The notes under the pieces are model-generated. The model worked only from the letters and a program-made list of their open reading frames with translations, had not been told where the DNA came from and ran no database searches. The position numbers and the translations under genes were made by a program. A stretch of DNA of 64,000 bases from Gloeocapsopsis dulcis (lineage in GTDB: Bacteria; Cyanobacteriota; Cyanobacteriia; Cyanobacteriales; Chroococcidiopsidaceae), in assembly GCF_032163395.1 (NCBI RefSeq), contig NZ_CP119968.1, forward strand, positions 2,382,001-2,446,000. Direction: 5' to 3'. Shown here in pieces: positions 62,736 through 64,000 of this stretch. Position 1 is the stretch's first letter. The number at the start of each line of letters is the position of its first letter.

Positions 62736-63980
62736 CTAATGCTTTAAAGATGTTTGAACTGCCAAATAACTAAATAGCAGAGTTAGCATCTGACAAATTA
62801 GTACTGTTATCGCTACCGACACTACTCCCCATCTTACAGCTAGCAACAATGCCGAGGCGAAAATTATGGTGTAAATTACATTCCACTGCAATGTAAGTTT
62901 AATCTTTCCTATTGCATTTAGTAGTTGGTAAGTTGCCAAAGTAAATGCTAGAGGAATTGCTGATAAACAGATAATTATTAAAATTGGAATAGCTGAGTTC
63001 CATTTTGAGCCGAATACAATTGGTACATACAGTGGCGCTAGGCTAGACTGCAGTAGCACTAAGGGCGCGATAATTATTACCGTGGTTTTAAGGCTACTAA
63101 AATAGCGTTCTCTAAGCTGCTTAACATTCTCTCGCACCTCACACAAGTAAGGAAACAAGGCTGAAATCATAGCATTAATGATATTTTGACTTATGCCTAA
63201 TCCAGCACTGAAGGCAAAAAAGTATACACCAAGAGCTTCAACACTTAAAAAACGCCCAACGATTAGGTAGTCTAAGTTTAGTCTAATTTTATCAAGCAAT
63301 TCAATGCCCAGCATACTGCTACCAAAGCTGGTAATATCTTGCCATTGCTGAAGCGTAAAAGCTTTTGGAGGTCGCCAAGAATGATTGCGATAAGTGATGA
63401 AAATCCACACTGGTGTAGATAAAATCATTGCCCAAACAATTGCCCATACTCCAAAACCTAACAAAGCAAGGCATATGATAATGAGATTACTAATAATTGA
63501 TTGAGTAGCAGCACATAATGCAATAATTTTGAGTCGATTTTCCCGTTGAACCAGGGCTGATTGCACCATAAATACAGGAAACATCAAATACATCAAGCTG
63601 AGAACACAAATGGGAAAAATGAGTTCGCGTTCTTCATAAAATAATGCAATCGGATAAGCTAGAATACACTGAATTATAACCAGTGCTATGCAAAGCAGCC
63701 AATTTAGCCAATAGGCAGTTTGGCATACTAATTCTAGTTGTCGTTCCTCAGCTTGGATAATCTTAGCACCAATTCCAGCTCTAAGGCTAAAGACATCTGC
63801 AAAGCCGTGAACAGTGTAAATAATAGCTACTAGCCCATAATCATGAGGGGCGAACAAGCGAGCAAGTGTAACTGTTGTACTGAGACGAAATATGCGATTT
63901 ACCAATTCAGCTATTCCAAGCCAACCGATGTTACGTGTGAACTGGCTTGTAAATCGATGTTTTAATTTAAGAAATATCAT
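62736..63980 (-). CDS. Polysaccharide flippase of the PST/Wzx type
   Basis: The protein has 414 residues from the ATG at 63980; a TTG near the window edge would add six, and the frame could extend beyond the window. About 12 hydrophobic helices run the whole length. The front IGWLGIAELVNRIFRLSTTV, then LARLFAPHDYGLVAIIYTVH, is typical of PST-family exporters. Such proteins flip lipid-linked repeat units from the cytoplasmic to the periplasmic face. It heads the run of minus-strand polysaccharide genes seen here and implies further genes to the right, including a polymerase not found in this window. Confidence 0.87.
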   Translation of the reverse strand: MIFLKLKHRFTSQFTRNIGWLGIAELVNRIFRLSTTVTLARLFAPHDYGLVAIIYTVHGFADVFSLRAGIGAKIIQAEERQLELVCQTAYWLNWLLCIALVIIQCILAYPIALFYEERELIFPICVLSLMYLMFPVFMVQSALVQRENRLKIIALCAATQSIISNLIIICLALLGFGVWAIVWAMILSTPVWIFITYRNHSWRPPKAFTLQQWQDITSFGSSMLGIELLDKIRLNLDYLIVGRFLSVEALGVYFFAFSAGLGISQNIINAMISALFPYLCEVRENVKQLRERYFSSLKTTVIIIAPLVLLQSSLAPLYVPIVFGSKWNSAIPILIIICLSAIPLAFTLATYQLLNAIGKIKLTLQWNVIYTIIFASALLLAVRWGVVSVAITVLICQMLTLLFSYLAVQTSLKH

Positions 63981-64000
63981 TCTAGACTTATTAGTCAAAT

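Noticed and set aside
1-64000. tRNA, rRNA and CRISPR loci
   Set aside because: I looked through the spacers for T-loop-like GTTCGAATC strings, cloverleaf arms and regularly spaced repeats and saw none; a covariance search would settle it.

Overview
The window is a piece of cyanobacterial chromosome. Three things point there: frequent HIP1-type octamers (GCGATCGC) inside genes, short TTTTGAG-type repeats between genes, and characteristic gene types (zinc-ribbon Ser/Thr kinases, a group 2 sigma factor beginning with the TYLREIG region, a DUF6464-like protein, murT-gatD). G+C looks moderate and the long spacers are AT-rich. I cannot name the species; a Chroococcidiopsis/Gloeocapsa-like or filamentous cyanobacterium would fit, but that is a guess.

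Layout. 1-4.5 kb: edge of a possible peptide-export locus (parvulin isomerase and the first codons of another gene), a LuxR-type regulator and a small secreted protein. 4.5-14.7 kb: an adenylate-forming enzyme of the phenylacetate-CoA ligase type, two tandem zinc-ribbon kinases, pgk, a universal stress protein, a decayed toxin-antitoxin pair, the ribosome-assembly GTPase YlqF/RbgA and a thioredoxin-merR pair. 14.8-23.2 kb: a histidine-kinase relic, a TPR glycosyltransferase, a fasciclin protein, a GlsB-type membrane protein, a glutathione transferase, a HerA-like ATPase and a sigma factor. 23.2-28.7 kb: a c-di-GMP signalling pair, a 1375-residue MHYT/PAS/GAF hybrid kinase overlapping a REC-GGDEF protein.

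28.9-37.6 kb holds a compact two-gene non-ribosomal peptide synthetase, C-A-PCP followed by TubC-like docking-C-A-MT-PCP-TE. It reads as a complete two-residue assembly line with an N-methylated second residue and thioesterase release. 37.8-42.4 kb is a mobile-DNA zone. A hydrolase/membrane gene is split by a 902-bp IS1-family element with a perfect 8-bp target duplication. A stand-alone TnpB lies further on, with an altered RuvC-II position and no zinc ribbon. 42.9-45.1 kb is the murT-gatD peptidoglycan-amidation operon. 46.5-47.9 kb carries a short STAND/NB-ARC ATPase.

From 47.9 kb to the right edge lies an exopolysaccharide locus, almost all on the minus strand: flippase, capsule-type glycosyltransferase, ABC exporter, four family-2 glycosyltransferases (one fused to a methyltransferase), polysaccharide deacetylase, two nucleotide-sugar epimerase/decarboxylase-type enzymes and an initiating sugar-phosphate transferase. 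One secreted protein of unknown function sits among them on the opposite strand. The logic is lipid-linked repeat-unit synthesis, modification and export. I saw no polymerase, so the locus probably continues beyond the window. I found no rRNA, tRNA or CRISPR array. Broken genes are common (toxin, histidine kinase, ester-cyclase tail, split hydrolase), suggesting a chromosome with active rearrangement.
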